From Shimia abyssi (GTDB lineage: Bacteria > Pseudomonadota > Alphaproteobacteria > Rhodobacterales > Rhodobacteraceae): 64,000 bases of DNA. The position numbers and the translations under genes are program-made. Positions 54,964 through 63,851 of this stretch are shown here, piece after piece. The stretch lies in contig NZ_PYGJ01000002.1 of assembly GCF_003014475.1 (NCBI RefSeq), positions 62,001 to 126,000 on the forward strand, written 5' to 3'. The stretch's first letter is position 1. Each line of letters starts with the position of its first letter. Under the pieces are notes generated by a model that worked only from the letters and a program-made list of their open reading frames with translations, made no database searches and was not told the DNA's origin.

Positions 54964-55016
54964 TATCACTGAGAACTGGCCCGGTATTCCCATAAATTGT
55001 CACTGAGAGTTGGCCC
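54964..55016 (+). repeat. Terminal direct repeats of an IS21-family remnant
   Basis: Two 19-bp units, TATCACTGAGAACTGGCCC (54964-54982) and TGTCACTGAGAGTTGGCCC (54998-55016), 16 of 19 identical and 34 bp apart start to start. IS21-family elements carry such multiple transposase-binding repeats at their ends. They lie directly before the istA remnant. Confidence 0.7.
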
Positions 55017-55019
55017 AAG

Positions 55020-55533
55020 TGAACACACTTGCCCGACGGTTTTGGTTGAGGGGATTTTTGAGTGGCTTTCGACACTACGCATTGCGTGACAAAATACCAT
55101 TTCGCGAGATTGCCCGGCGGACGGGTTTGTCTCGAAGTACCATCAAGAAGTATCTACGCGAAGGCGCGGTGGAGTCGAAGTTCAAGACACATAGGCGCCC
55201 AAATAAGCCTGACCCGTATGCGGATCGTTTGTCAGCTTGACTTTTGATTCAGACCCGCAAATCACGCAACGAACGGCGAACTGTGAAGCAGATGCATGCA
55301 AATCTCGTGAAGATTGGATACGACGGCCCTAAGAACGGATTGCAGCCTTTGCCCGGGCCTGGCGTGACGATCGGCATCGCCTGAGCAGACAGGCTGTCGT
55401 GGAACGTTCTTTCCTTTGACCTTTCAGCCTGGTGAAGCCTTTCGGTGCGACTGGAGCGAAGACTGGGCCAATATAGGCGGTGAACGGATCAAGCTTCAGG
55501 TGGCCCATATTGAGTGTCTGACGTCAGCACCCA
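55020..55533 (+). mobile_element. IS21-family transposase (IstA) remnant
   Basis: A decayed reading frame. The N-terminal DNA-binding part (LRDKIPFREIARRTGLSRST..IKKYLREGAVESK) is readable to a stop near 55240. Pieces then appear in other frames: the equivalent of RRTVKQMHANLVKIGYDGP (about 55275-55330) and the start of the catalytic core, MTFQPGEAFRCDWSEDWANI (from 55416) with its first DDE aspartate. It ends abruptly at about 55533 where an IS3-type end begins. No IstB is seen. Non-functional. Confidence 0.8.
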
Positions 55534-56150
55534 TGGGTCCAATTTTGATAAGAGAGAGTTTTCGGACAACTGGCTCATCGTTACCATCAAGGAGTGGACG
55601 ATGAGAAAGTAAACAAAGAGTCCTGGCGAGAAGGTCGTCAAAGACATCAAACGGGCCACGTGCAAGCAATATTCCAATGAAGAGAAGATTAGGTTCGTGC
55701 TAGACGGGCTGCGCTGCGAACACTGACAAGGTGAAGGAACTGCACCGCGAGGCGCGGGACCTCGAGGAGGTGGTTGCTGAGCAGACGCTCGAACATTGGC
55801 CATGCTCAGCATTGCCCGCAGGACATTCTACCATTGGTAAGATCGTTACCTGCAACGCGGGAATGCTGGCCTTGCAGATCAATCCCCCAAGCCCAAACAC
55901 GTTTGGAACCGCCTGCCAACGGAAGTGAAGCGCAGGTCTGTCAAGCTGGCGCTGGAGCAAACGGAGCAGTCGCCACGCGATTTAGCGGTGATGTTCACAG
56001 ATCACGAACGATACTTTGTATCGGTATCCACAGTGTATCGCAATCTCAAGGCACATGACCTAATCACCAGCCCTGCATTCATCGTGCTGAAGCCCGCCAA
56101 TCAGTTCCAGCATGAGCCAACAGCCATCAGCCAGCTTTGGCAGACCGCCA
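55534..56150 (+). mobile_element. IS3-family element remnant (OrfA and OrfB fragments)
   Basis: The left end (TGGGTCC at 55534) is followed by an OrfA remnant: ATG near 55600, SPGEKVVKDIKRATCKQYSN, EEKIRFVLDGLR, then frameshifts and the leucine-zipper-like VKELHREARDLEEVVAEQTL (from about 55728). An OrfB remnant follows: AMLSIARRTFYHW region, KPKHVWNRLPTEVKRRSVKL, then RDLAVMFTDHERYFVSVSTV and ITSPAFIVLKPANQFQHEPT, breaking off at about LWQTA before the catalytic core. It appears to have inserted into the IS21 remnant. Non-functional. Confidence 0.8.
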
Positions 56151-56435
56151 CATCCGCACATTTGCTAAACGAGTCGGCGTTGATGCTAAAGACTATGGCT
56201 TCTTGAGGCGCGTGTTTTGTTAAGCCACCGACGTATTGTGTATTTCTCTACGCAAATTTTTTGGTTGGATTTGGCAGATTGAACCCCTGAAAGGGTATCG
56301 CCAGCCATCTTTTGCGAGTTGAAAGTTGTCCTGCGGCACAAATCTTGTCTCAAAAAACCGGGCATGTGCTATATCCTGAAATGGCGCGATGCTGTCAGGT
56401 CAACGACCTTAGTGCGCCTTTAGGTGAAGGTTGAT

Positions 56436-56600
56436 CTATTTTTCCCGCGTATATGACAGCAACTCACCGATATTTCCTTCGGTACCGATCCCACTTTCTT
56501 TCCATCCCCCAAATGGCGGGCCACGCGCCCAAGTCACCGGGCCGTTGATTTCAATATAACCCGCCTCCAGGTCATCCGCTGCCTGGTGCGCAAGGATTCG
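56436..56600 (-). pseudogene. Aldehyde dehydrogenase C-terminal fragment
   Basis: About 50 codons matching the extreme C-terminus of an aldehyde dehydrogenase: AADDLEAGYIEINGPVTWAR, then PFGGWKESGIGTEGNIGELL and SYTREK before TAG. The rest of the gene is missing; upstream sequence (higher coordinates) belongs to a transposase remnant. It shows that a metabolic gene was truncated here by the insertion events. Confidence 0.8.
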
Positions 56601-56655
56601 GCAAAGAAATGAAACACACATGGCGCACCTATTCCGACCCGCGCGAAACGCGCAA

Positions 56656-57000
56656 AACTGGAAAGCCCGCAGGCATCAGGAACTAAGGTCCGATTGCACA
56701 GGGTGCACGTTGCAGCAAAAGTTTTGCCCCAACTCAGAGGCCCGCGCAGTCCATCGCGAGAAATACGAAATCGTCAGAGCCTTCGCACGCCAATGCACCG
56801 CGTAAGAGTTCAATGTCACCGCGCAGAAACGACGACAGAAAGTTGAGATGCTCTTCGCACACCTCAAGCGCCTCCTTGGCCCCGGGCGGCTCCGATTAAG
56901 GGGACCTTGCGGCGTTCAAGATGAATTTACTCTCGCATCCATTGCCCAAAACCTCCGGAAACTAGCAAAACTCAGGCCTATGAGCCCAGCCTTCGGATAA
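56656..57000 (+). mobile_element. IS1182/IS5-type transposase C-terminal remnant
   Basis: One frame, interrupted by a single TAA (56803-56805), reads the C-terminus of an IS1182-like transposase: the cysteine motif CTGCTLQQKFCPNSEARAVH, then QKVEMLFAHLKRLLGPGRLR and TLASIAQNLRKLARLRPM up to a TAA at 57000. The sequence GAGTTTTTCAACACAATCCG at about 57068 resembles the end of such elements. The N-terminal two thirds are absent. Non-functional. Confidence 0.75.
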
Positions 57001-57125
57001 GAAGGCAACCCAACCTCGAACATCCCAATAAATCAACGCGTTTTCACATGTCAAAGCGCGAGAAAGGAAGAGTTTTTCAACACAATCCGTCCGTGGGCAC
57101 CCCTGATCATTGAAGTAGAATCGGA

Positions 57126-57167
57126 CCATTGGCTAAATTCAGTTTTTGGAAAGAATTTAGCCAATGG
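57126..57167. repeat. Perfect 15-bp inverted repeat
   Basis: CCATTGGCTAAATTC (57126-57140) and GAATTTAGCCAATGG (57153-57167) are perfectly complementary with a 12-nt loop (57141-57152). It lies 83 bp beyond the stop of nrdJ, between that gene and the transposase remnant. No U-tract follows on the nrdJ strand. It could be a terminator, a miniature-element relic or an insertion-sequence end pair. Confidence 0.75.
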
Positions 57168-57249
57168 CAAATTTATGAGCTCTACATGGCAATCCCTAGG
57201 GTCAAAATGGCAATACTATGGGTGCGTCCACAGAGCTCAACTTTCCCGA

Positions 57250-59532
57250 TTATCCGCATTTTGAATAGCCACAGCTCATGCAAGTCATACAACCTTCCAC
57301 CATCTGCACATCAAACTGACCACAGCTGGGGCAAGCTTTACCTCTCGGCGCCTCTCCAACGGCGACAACCTCGGCCTTTGGGTCTGACTTGAGGCCCATC
57401 CCCTCGCCTTCTATGAAACCGATAGCAATCATGTGCCGCTCGATCACACCGCCAATCGCTGCGAGGATAGATGGGATGTATTTCCCCTCCATCCAGGCAC
57501 CGCCACGCGGATCAAACACAGCTTTGAGCTCCTCAACCACAAACGACACGTCCCCACCGCGACGGAATACAGCTGAGATCATGCGCGTGAGTGCAAGTGT
57601 CCACGCGTAATGCTCCATGTTTTTGGAATTGATAAAAACTTCAAACGGGCGTCGGTGGCCATTGATAATCACGTCATTCACCGTCAGGTAAATAGCGTGC
57701 TCACTATCGGGCCATTTCAGCTTGTAGGTCGCCCCCTCCAGCGTCTGCGGCCGTTCCAGCGGCTCAGACATGTAAATGACCTCTCCACCATCGGCCAAAT
57801 GATCTGCTGGTTGTTCACCCGGTGCAGTTTCTGCGCTCTCTGACACGGCGAGAACCGATCCGGTCACATCATTGGGACGGTATGTTGTGCACCCCTTACA
57901 ACCCGTGTCCCACGCCTGCATATAGACATCCTTGAACGCCTCAAAACTGATGTCTTCGGGGCAGTTGATCGTCTTTGAAATACAGGAATCGATCCATTTT
58001 TGCGCAGCAGCCTGCATCCGCACATGTGCGGATGGCTCCAGCGTCTGAGCATTCACGAAATACTCGGGCAACTCGCGATCACCAAACTTGTCCCGCCACA
58101 TCTGCACAGCATAATCGACGACTTCTTCCTCTGTGCGCGATCCGTCCTTTTGCAGGACTTTACGGGTATAGGCATAGGCGAAAACTGGCTCGATCCCGCT
58201 GGAAACATTACCTGCATAAAGGCTGATTGTACCGGTTGGCGCAATCGATGTCAGCAACGCGTTGCGGATCCCATGCTCGCCAATCGCCGCCTTCACATCA
58301 TCGTCCAACTGCGAAACCAACCCGCCGCTCAGGTACTTCTCAGCATCAAACAGCGGAAAAGCGCCCTTTTCTTTGGCAATATTCACCGACGCCAGATAAG
58401 ACGCGCGCGCAATTGCCTTCATCCAGACCTCGGTCTGAATAGCAGCCTCTTCGGACCCATAGCGCAATCCAAGCATCAGCAACGCATCAGCAAGCCCGGT
58501 TACACCAAGGCCGATCCGGCGTTTCGCTTGCGCCTCAGCCGCTTGTTCAGGCAATGGGAACCGCGATGCATCCACAACGTTGTCCATCATCCGCACGGCG
58601 GTCGCGACCAGTTCGGTCAGCTCGACTTCGTCCAGTGCAGCGGCATCTTCAAACGGGGCCTTAACCAGTCGCGCAAGGTTGATCGAGCCCAGCAAACACG
58701 CGCCATATGGTGGCAACGGCTGCTCACCACACGGGTTTGTCGCCGCAATAGTTTCCACATAGTTTAGATTGTTCAGCTTGTTGATGCGGTCGATAAAAAT
58801 CACGCCCGGTTCGGCATAATCATAGGTCGACTGCATGATCTTGTTCCACAGATCACGTGCTTCGACCGTATGATACACTCGGTCACCGAACTTCAACTCC
58901 CACGGACCGTCCGCCTTAACGGCGTCCATGAACGCATCTGTAATCAAAACGGACATGTTAAACATGCGCAGGCGGGCCGGGTCGGATTTTGCCGTTATGA
59001 ACGCCTCGATATCCGGGTGGTCACAGCGCATGGTCGCCATCATTGCGCCACGGCGCGACCCCGCGCTCATGATGGTTCGGCACATCGCATCCCAAACATC
59101 CATAAAGGACAATGGCCCCGACGCATCTGCCGCCACACCCAAAACATCGGCCCCCCGCGGGCGAATGGTCGAGAAATCATAGCCGATACCGCCACCTTGC
59201 TGCATTGTCAGCGCGGCTTCCTTCAACATGTCAAAGATGCCTGACATACTGTCGGGCACCGTGCCCATAACGAAACAATTGAACAACGTCACATTGCGCG
59301 CGGTGCCTGCACCGGCGGTGATGCGGCCTGCCGGTAGATATTTGAAGTCTTCAAGCGCGGCATAAAACTTGTCTTCCCAAACCGCCGGGTCTTTTTCGAC
59401 CCGAGCCAGATCACGCGCGATCCGTCGCCAGCTGTCTTCGACTGTCTGGTCAATTGGCGTGCCATCCGCCTCTTTAAAGCGGTATTTCATGTCCCAGATC
59501 GACTCTGCGATGGGGGCGGCAAAACGGCTCAT
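57250..59532 (-). CDS. nrdJ: Adenosylcobalamin-dependent (class II) ribonucleotide reductase
   Basis: A 760-residue enzyme that reduces ribonucleotides using vitamin B12 and works with or without oxygen. Features: TLFNCFVMGTVPDSMSGIFD (first active Cys), AATNPCGEQPLPPYGACLLG (radical Cys and Glu), TSIAPTGTISLYAGNVSSGI and a C-terminal cysteine tail (CPSCGQ, CMTCMSCGYSKCG) for thiol transfer. ATG 59532 (AGGGA upstream) directly follows an in-frame TTG. No B12 riboswitch was recognised in the leader, but two NrdR-box-like sites and a DnaA box lie upstream. Confidence 0.96.
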   Translation of the reverse strand: MSRFAAPIAESIWDMKYRFKEADGTPIDQTVEDSWRRIARDLARVEKDPAVWEDKFYAALEDFKYLPAGRITAGAGTARNVTLFNCFVMGTVPDSMSGIFDMLKEAALTMQQGGGIGYDFSTIRPRGADVLGVAADASGPLSFMDVWDAMCRTIMSAGSRRGAMMATMRCDHPDIEAFITAKSDPARLRMFNMSVLITDAFMDAVKADGPWELKFGDRVYHTVEARDLWNKIMQSTYDYAEPGVIFIDRINKLNNLNYVETIAATNPCGEQPLPPYGACLLGSINLARLVKAPFEDAAALDEVELTELVATAVRMMDNVVDASRFPLPEQAAEAQAKRRIGLGVTGLADALLMLGLRYGSEEAAIQTEVWMKAIARASYLASVNIAKEKGAFPLFDAEKYLSGGLVSQLDDDVKAAIGEHGIRNALLTSIAPTGTISLYAGNVSSGIEPVFAYAYTRKVLQKDGSRTEEEVVDYAVQMWRDKFGDRELPEYFVNAQTLEPSAHVRMQAAAQKWIDSCISKTINCPEDISFEAFKDVYMQAWDTGCKGCTTYRPNDVTGSVLAVSESAETAPGEQPADHLADGGEVIYMSEPLERPQTLEGATYKLKWPDSEHAIYLTVNDVIINGHRRPFEVFINSKNMEHYAWTLALTRMISAVFRRGGDVSFVVEELKAVFDPRGGAWMEGKYIPSILAAIGGVIERHMIAIGFIEGEGMGLKSDPKAEVVAVGEAPRGKACPSCGQFDVQMVEGCMTCMSCGYSKCG

Positions 59533-59623
59533 CAACGTGATTCCCTGTAACTGCGCGTTTCTTGAAGAGGTACAAATCTAACCCAAAATGATTAGCGGTA
59601 GCAACGGCATTTACGCGCTCAAA

Positions 59624-59670
59624 ACACAATAGGTTGAAGCTGGTACGACAAAGGGTACTATATAAAGCCC
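59624..59670. promoter_or_regulatory. Candidate NrdR operator (two boxes, 31 bp apart)
   Basis: Against the recalled NrdR consensus core CwATATaTwG, box 1 is CAATAGGTTG (59627-59636) and box 2 CTATATAAAG (59658-59667, 9 of 10). The starts are exactly 31 bp apart, the usual spacing of tandem NrdR boxes (about three helical turns). They lie 92-138 bp upstream of the nrdJ start. Box 1 is a weak match. Confidence 0.5.
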
Positions 59671-59697
59671 ACTATCGGGAAGAATCTGGGGACAAGC

Positions 59698-59706
59698 TGT
59701 GGATAA
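59698..59706. promoter_or_regulatory. Perfect DnaA box between nrdJ and the DUF1489 gene
   Basis: TGTGGATAA is the reverse complement of TTATCCACA, the strong DnaA box. It overlaps the GTG start of the DUF1489 gene and lies about 165 bp upstream of nrdJ. A single 9-mer can occur by chance, but DnaA is known to regulate ribonucleotide reductase genes in E. coli and Caulobacter. Confidence 0.45.
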
Positions 59707-60130
59707 CTATATTAACCTGATAAAGCTTAGCGTCGGATCAGAGAGCGTAGAAACCCTCATTGACTGGCAGGAAAGCCGCGCCGCAAAAACATCTGACGGA
59801 TTGCCGCGTCATGTCACTCGTATGTGGCCCAAACGCGAGGCAGAAATTTTGCGAGGCGGATCCATTTATTGGGTCATCAAAGGCACGATCCAGTGCCGTC
59901 AGCGCATTTTGCGCCTCGACGAAGTCATTGGCTCGGATGGCATTCGTCGATGCGCGATCGTGCTCGATCCTGAAGTTCACCGCACCCAAGCCGCACTCAA
60001 GCGCCCTTTTCAGGGCTGGCGCTACCTCAAGCCCGAGGATGCGCCCCCGGACCTGCCGCATTCACGCGAGGCCGATGATGCGCTGCCCGATGACCTCAAT
60101 CGCGCCCTCGCGGAAATCGGTGTGCTCTAA
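59699..60130 (+). CDS. DUF1489 family protein
   Basis: A 143-residue soluble protein with the DUF1489 pattern: INLIKLSVGSESVETLIDWQ, then HVTRMWPKREAEILRGGSIY and WVIKGTIQCRQRILRLDEV. Function unknown; found across alphaproteobacteria. GTG start gives the correct family N-terminus; GGGGACA upstream is a modest ribosome site. Divergent from nrdJ. Confidence 0.9.
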   Translation: MDNYINLIKLSVGSESVETLIDWQESRAAKTSDGLPRHVTRMWPKREAEILRGGSIYWVIKGTIQCRQRILRLDEVIGSDGIRRCAIVLDPEVHRTQAALKRPFQGWRYLKPEDAPPDLPHSREADDALPDDLNRALAEIGVL

Positions 60131-60134
60131 GCTC

Positions 60135-60164
60135 CGATGATAGCCCACGAGGGCTTGAAGAATT
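60135..60164 (+). repeat. Palindromic GNRA-loop repeat, copy C (diverged)
   Basis: CGATGAT, stem AGCCC, loop ACGA, stem GGGCT, then TGAAGAA. It lies 5 bp after the DUF1489 stop and matches the copy A unit at about 22 of 30 positions, with the stem conserved. Confidence 0.5.
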
Positions 60165-60185
60165 GCCCCACCGCGCAGCCCCTGA

Positions 60186-60875
60186 TCACCCCAACTTATT
60201 CAACAAGGCGCGCATCGCGACCTTTTCATCGCCTGATGTAACCGCCACACGGCTACGCCACAATGTCGCCTGCGAGCGCAGAATAGGTCCGTCCGTCAAA
60301 ATTTTAAGGTGGTTCGCGCGCAAAGTTTCCCCGGTCGAGGTAATATCCGCCACCGCTTCGGATGTCAGGTTCTTTACTGTACCTTCCGTGGCGCCTTGAC
60401 TGTCGACCAACTGATAATCCGCCACGCCGTTCTCACGCAGATAATCCCGCACCAATCTGTGATACTTGGTCGCGATCCGCATCCGAAACCCGTGATTTTG
60501 ACGAAACGCCGCAGCAGCCGCGTCCAAATCGTCCAACGTATCAACATCCGACCAGCAGCCCGGAACAGCAATGATCAAATCAGCCTGACCAAAGCCAAGC
60601 GGCGCAACCTCTTGAACCTGCTGTTCCCAGCGGCCCAGTTTTTCACGGACAAGATCCGTTCCTGTCACACCCAGATGGATCCGCCCCGCCGCCAACTCGC
60701 GCGGAATCTCCCCGGCCGACAACAGCACCAGCTCGACACCGCCGACACCTTTGACAGCACCGGCATACTCGCGTTCTGACCCAGTCCGTGACAACTCGAT
60801 GCCGCGTGCCCGGAACCAGTCAAATGTCTTGTCCATCAGTCGCCCTTTGGACGGCACACCCAGCTTGATACTCAT
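60186..60875 (-). CDS. hisG: ATP phosphoribosyltransferase, short catalytic form HisG
   Basis: A 229-residue enzyme for the first step of histidine synthesis. It shows LGVPSKGRLMDKTFDWF, ELVLLSAGEIPRELAAGRIH, GVTGTDLV and ATEGTVKNLTSEAVADITST. It lacks the C-terminal regulatory domain, so it is the short form that needs HisZ, encoded directly upstream with a 4-bp overlap (ATGA). The ATG at 60875 is the family start; the extra open frame lies inside hisZ. Confidence 0.95.
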   Translation of the reverse strand: MSIKLGVPSKGRLMDKTFDWFRARGIELSRTGSEREYAGAVKGVGGVELVLLSAGEIPRELAAGRIHLGVTGTDLVREKLGRWEQQVQEVAPLGFGQADLIIAVPGCWSDVDTLDDLDAAAAAFRQNHGFRMRIATKYHRLVRDYLRENGVADYQLVDSQGATEGTVKNLTSEAVADITSTGETLRANHLKILTDGPILRSQATLWRSRVAVTSGDEKVAMRALLNKLG

Positions 60876-61957
60876 AACTGCGCCCCCAATTCGACCAATA
60901 GACCCGGACGGATCACACCGCCCACCGCGGGAATCTCGCACCCCTGCCCCAACACGCGGGTTAAGGCATCATAGCGCCCACCCGTTGCCACAGAAGGCAA
61001 ATCCGGGCGTCCGGGAACCGAAAACCCAAAGACAAACCCGTCATAATATTCCATCGAGGTACGTCCAAAACTGGCTTCAAAACTCAGATTGTCGACATCC
61101 ACACCGCGATCTGCCAGCGCGCCGATCCGCTCTTGCAAGCGGAACACAGCTTCGGTGATGGCGGGCATATCCACTGCCAGATCGCGGATTTGTTCCAAGG
61201 CGAACGGCAGCGTCTCGCGCACGTTTAACAACGTATCGATCAATTCCACCTGACGCGCGCTAATAGGTGTCGCCTCGGCATCTTCACGCAGCGCTTCAAT
61301 GCGCTCGGCTACCTCTCGCTGCGTTCGCATCCCGATGTCAGGAAATCCGTGCACCAAAGGCTCCGGGTTGTCCAGCAAAGCCTGTCGCGTTGGGGGCGCT
61401 TTACTGCGTCCGGAATACCGATCAAGCAAGGCACGAAACCGGCTCGGTCGCCAGATATGGCGCATCAGGGCCGCTTTGCGACGTTCTGTTGTATCCAGCC
61501 CACGCACAGCTGCCGCCAGAATACCAATATCCCCGGTTGCCGCGCGCAGTTCCATGTCGCCTAACGCATTCTGGATCACTGCAAACACTTCGGCATCCGC
61601 CGCCGCCGGGTTTTCCCGGTCAAAAACCTCGAACCCGACCTGCACATACTCATTAGCGCGTGCTTCATCGTCTTCCTGCCGCCGAAACACCTCGCCTGCA
61701 TATGTGTACCGCGCAGGCTCAGCTCCGTCGGTCATGTGTTTTTGCACCACCGGCACCGTAAAATCAGGGCGCAACATCTGTTCACCGCGCAACGCGTCAC
61801 TGGTTACATAGGCCCGTGCGCGGATGTCTTCACCATAAAGGTCCAAAAGCACTTCGGCAGGCAACAGGATTGGCGTTTCGACCACTTCTGCGCCCGCAGC
61901 TTCAAACTGCGCCCGCAGCTTAGCGGCACGCGCCCGAATTTCAGATTTCCGAGACAT
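60872..61957 (-). CDS. hisZ: ATP phosphoribosyltransferase regulatory subunit HisZ
   Basis: A 361-residue HisRS-like protein without synthetase function that forms the active, histidine-regulated complex with short HisG. Class II synthetase-like stretches are LRPDFTVPVVQKHMTDGAEP, RYTYAGEVFRRQEDDEARAN and VATGGRYDALTRVLG. ATG 61957 (AGGGCG upstream) overlaps the hisS stop by one base; a GTG directly before it is possible. Middle gene of hisS-hisZ-hisG. Confidence 0.93.
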   Translation of the reverse strand: MSRKSEIRARAAKLRAQFEAAGAEVVETPILLPAEVLLDLYGEDIRARAYVTSDALRGEQMLRPDFTVPVVQKHMTDGAEPARYTYAGEVFRRQEDDEARANEYVQVGFEVFDRENPAAADAEVFAVIQNALGDMELRAATGDIGILAAAVRGLDTTERRKAALMRHIWRPSRFRALLDRYSGRSKAPPTRQALLDNPEPLVHGFPDIGMRTQREVAERIEALREDAEATPISARQVELIDTLLNVRETLPFALEQIRDLAVDMPAITEAVFRLQERIGALADRGVDVDNLSFEASFGRTSMEYYDGFVFGFSVPGRPDLPSVATGGRYDALTRVLGQGCEIPAVGGVIRPGLLVELGAQL

Positions 61958-63459
61958 CACACGCCCTGCCCGTCCAGAATTTCGCGCACCTTCGCCACCA
62001 GATCACCACGAGGCACTTCAAACTGGCTCGGGCGCTCTTTCCACTCTTCCAGTGTTGCGCTCTCGGCAATCTTTGCACCAAGGATCAGGTCCTTAATCTG
62101 CACAATCCCCTGTTCCTTTTCGTCACCACCTTCGATGACAGCAATTGGCGAGTTGCGTTTATCGGCGTATTTTAACTGGTTGCCAAAATTCTTGGGATTG
62201 CCAAGGTAGACTTCGGCGCGAATGCCCGCATTGCGCAGCTCTGCTACCATCGCTTGATAATCCGCCATCCGGTCGCGATCCATCACTGTGACCACGACAG
62301 GCCCGGTCGCGCGACCACCCATGCGCCCCTTTTCACGCAACGCGGCCAACAGGCGATCCACCCCGATCGACACACCCGTCGCTGGCACCGCCTGTCCTGT
62401 GAACCGCTTGACCAAATCGTCATACCGCCCACCACCGGACACCGAACCAAACTGACGCTTGCGGCCCTTTTCGTCAAAGATCTCAAAGGTGAGTTCAGCT
62501 TCGAACACCGGACCGGTATAGTATCCCAATCCGCGCACAACAGACGGATCAATCTCGATCCGATCCGCACCGTAACCGCCCGCGGCCAGAAGCTCACCGA
62601 TCTGCTCCAGCTCTGCGATACCTTCGCCGCCAATGGCCGAAGCCCCAACAGCGCCGCGCAGGTTTTCGAACGTCTTGGACACATCGTCCGCTTTGGATGT
62701 CAGGAACGCAAGCACGGGCTCGGCCTGATCCTCGCTCAGCCCGACTCCGTCGATATAGGCACCAGAAGCATCAAGCCGCCCTTTGGTCAGCAACGCACGC
62801 ACACCGGCCTCGCCAACCTTGTCGAACTTGTCGATCGTGCGCAGCACATTGTCACGCGCGCCTTCGCCTTCGGGCAGGCCCATGGCTTCCAGCACGCCGT
62901 TCAGAACCTTGCGATTGTTGACGCGCACCAGATAGTCGCCACGCGGAATGCCAACGGTTTCCAGAGTGTCGCTGAGCATGGCGCAAATCTCGGCATCTGC
63001 TGCCATGCTGGCGGTGCCGACCGTATCGGCGTCACACTGATAGAACTGGCGATATCGCCCCGGACCCGGCTTTTCATTGCGCCAGACCGGCCCCATTGCA
63101 TAACGCCGGTACGGTGTGGGCAGGTCATTGCGATGTTGCGCATAGACTCGCGCTAATGGCGCTGTCAGGTCGTAACGTAGCGCCATCCAATCGCCACGTT
63201 TACCTTCCGTGTCGTTCTCGTCAAACTCCTGCCACGCAAAAACGCCCTCGTTGGGACGATCCACATCTGGAAGGAACTTGCCCAGCGCTTCAACGGTCTC
63301 AACCGCGCTCGATTCCAAGGCCTCAAAGCCATAGCGGTGATAGACCCCGGCGATCTGATGCAGCATCTCTGCACGGTCGCTCACTTCGGCGCCGAAATAG
63401 TCGCGAAATCCCTTCGGCGTAATTGCCTTGGGGCGGGGGGCTTTTTTCTGCTTGGCCAT
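61957..63459 (-). CDS. hisS: Histidyl-tRNA synthetase
   Basis: A 500-residue class II aminoacyl-tRNA synthetase. It shows [20 protein letters not shown], motif 2 region [20 protein letters not shown], histidine-loop-like [17 protein letters not shown] and motif 3 [15 protein letters not shown], then the anticodon-binding domain ([14 protein letters not shown]). The N-terminal [11 protein letters not shown] basic extension is at ATG 63459; a longer frame upstream lacks similarity. First gene of the operon with hisZ and hisG, which links tRNA charging and histidine synthesis. Confidence 0.95.
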   Translation of the reverse strand: MAKQKKAPRPKAITPKGFRDYFGAEVSDRAEMLHQIAGVYHRYGFEALESSAVETVEALGKFLPDVDRPNEGVFAWQEFDENDTEGKRGDWMALRYDLTAPLARVYAQHRNDLPTPYRRYAMGPVWRNEKPGPGRYRQFYQCDADTVGTASMAADAEICAMLSDTLETVGIPRGDYLVRVNNRKVLNGVLEAMGLPEGEGARDNVLRTIDKFDKVGEAGVRALLTKGRLDASGAYIDGVGLSEDQAEPVLAFLTSKADDVSKTFENLRGAVGASAIGGEGIAELEQIGELLAAGGYGADRIEIDPSVVRGLGYYTGPVFEAELTFEIFDEKGRKRQFGSVSGGGRYDDLVKRFTGQAVPATGVSIGVDRLLAALREKGRMGGRATGPVVVTVMDRDRMADYQAMVAELRNAGIRAEVYLGNPKNFGNQLKYADKRNSPIAVIEGGDEKEQGIVQIKDLILGAKIAESATLEEWKERPSQFEVPRGDLVAKVREILDGQGV

Positions 63460-63596
63460 ATCCTGGTCTCTCAGGCTAAGAATATCGCCTTGGCCTTTAC
63501 CCAATGCCCGACGCAGGGGCAAGGCAATGCTCAGATTGAAGTACCCAGCTTTGCGGTGGTCTTGACCCAGTCTTTGTCACACTCTAGGCCGATTGC

Positions 63597-63791
63597 ATGG
63601 AAAAACTCGAAGAGCAAATCGCCCATCTGACCCGCACGCTGGAAGAGCTGAACGAGGTCGTCGCCCGTCAGGATAGCGAAATCGCGGTACTGACGCGGCG
63701 CGTACATATGTTGATGGAGCGTGAAGCCACCCGTGAGTCGGAAGGCGGCGGCGGCATTGTCATGGGCGACGAGCGACCGCCGCATTACTAA
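63597..63791 (+). CDS. SlyX family protein
   Basis: A 64-residue protein that is almost wholly coiled coil (EEQIAHLTRTLEELNEVVAR, then QDSEIAVLTRRVHMLMER) and ends in the SlyX-typical DERPPHY. Function unknown. Divergent from hisS with a 137-bp spacer. Confidence 0.9.
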   Translation: MEKLEEQIAHLTRTLEELNEVVARQDSEIAVLTRRVHMLMEREATRESEGGGGIVMGDERPPHY

Positions 63792-63851
63792 CGCGGTACT
63801 CCCGCCGGTTGCCAACGCATCTGCGATGCGTTTGTCGCCCGTTGGGCGTGG

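Noticed and set aside
54739-54993. 84-codon minus-strand frame in the accessory scar
   Set aside because: It crosses the IS21 terminal repeats and resembles no protein family.
59533-59698. Possible cobalamin riboswitch upstream of the B12-dependent nrdJ
   Set aside because: The leader is too short and I found no B12-box-like conserved core; NrdR-like sites explain the region better.
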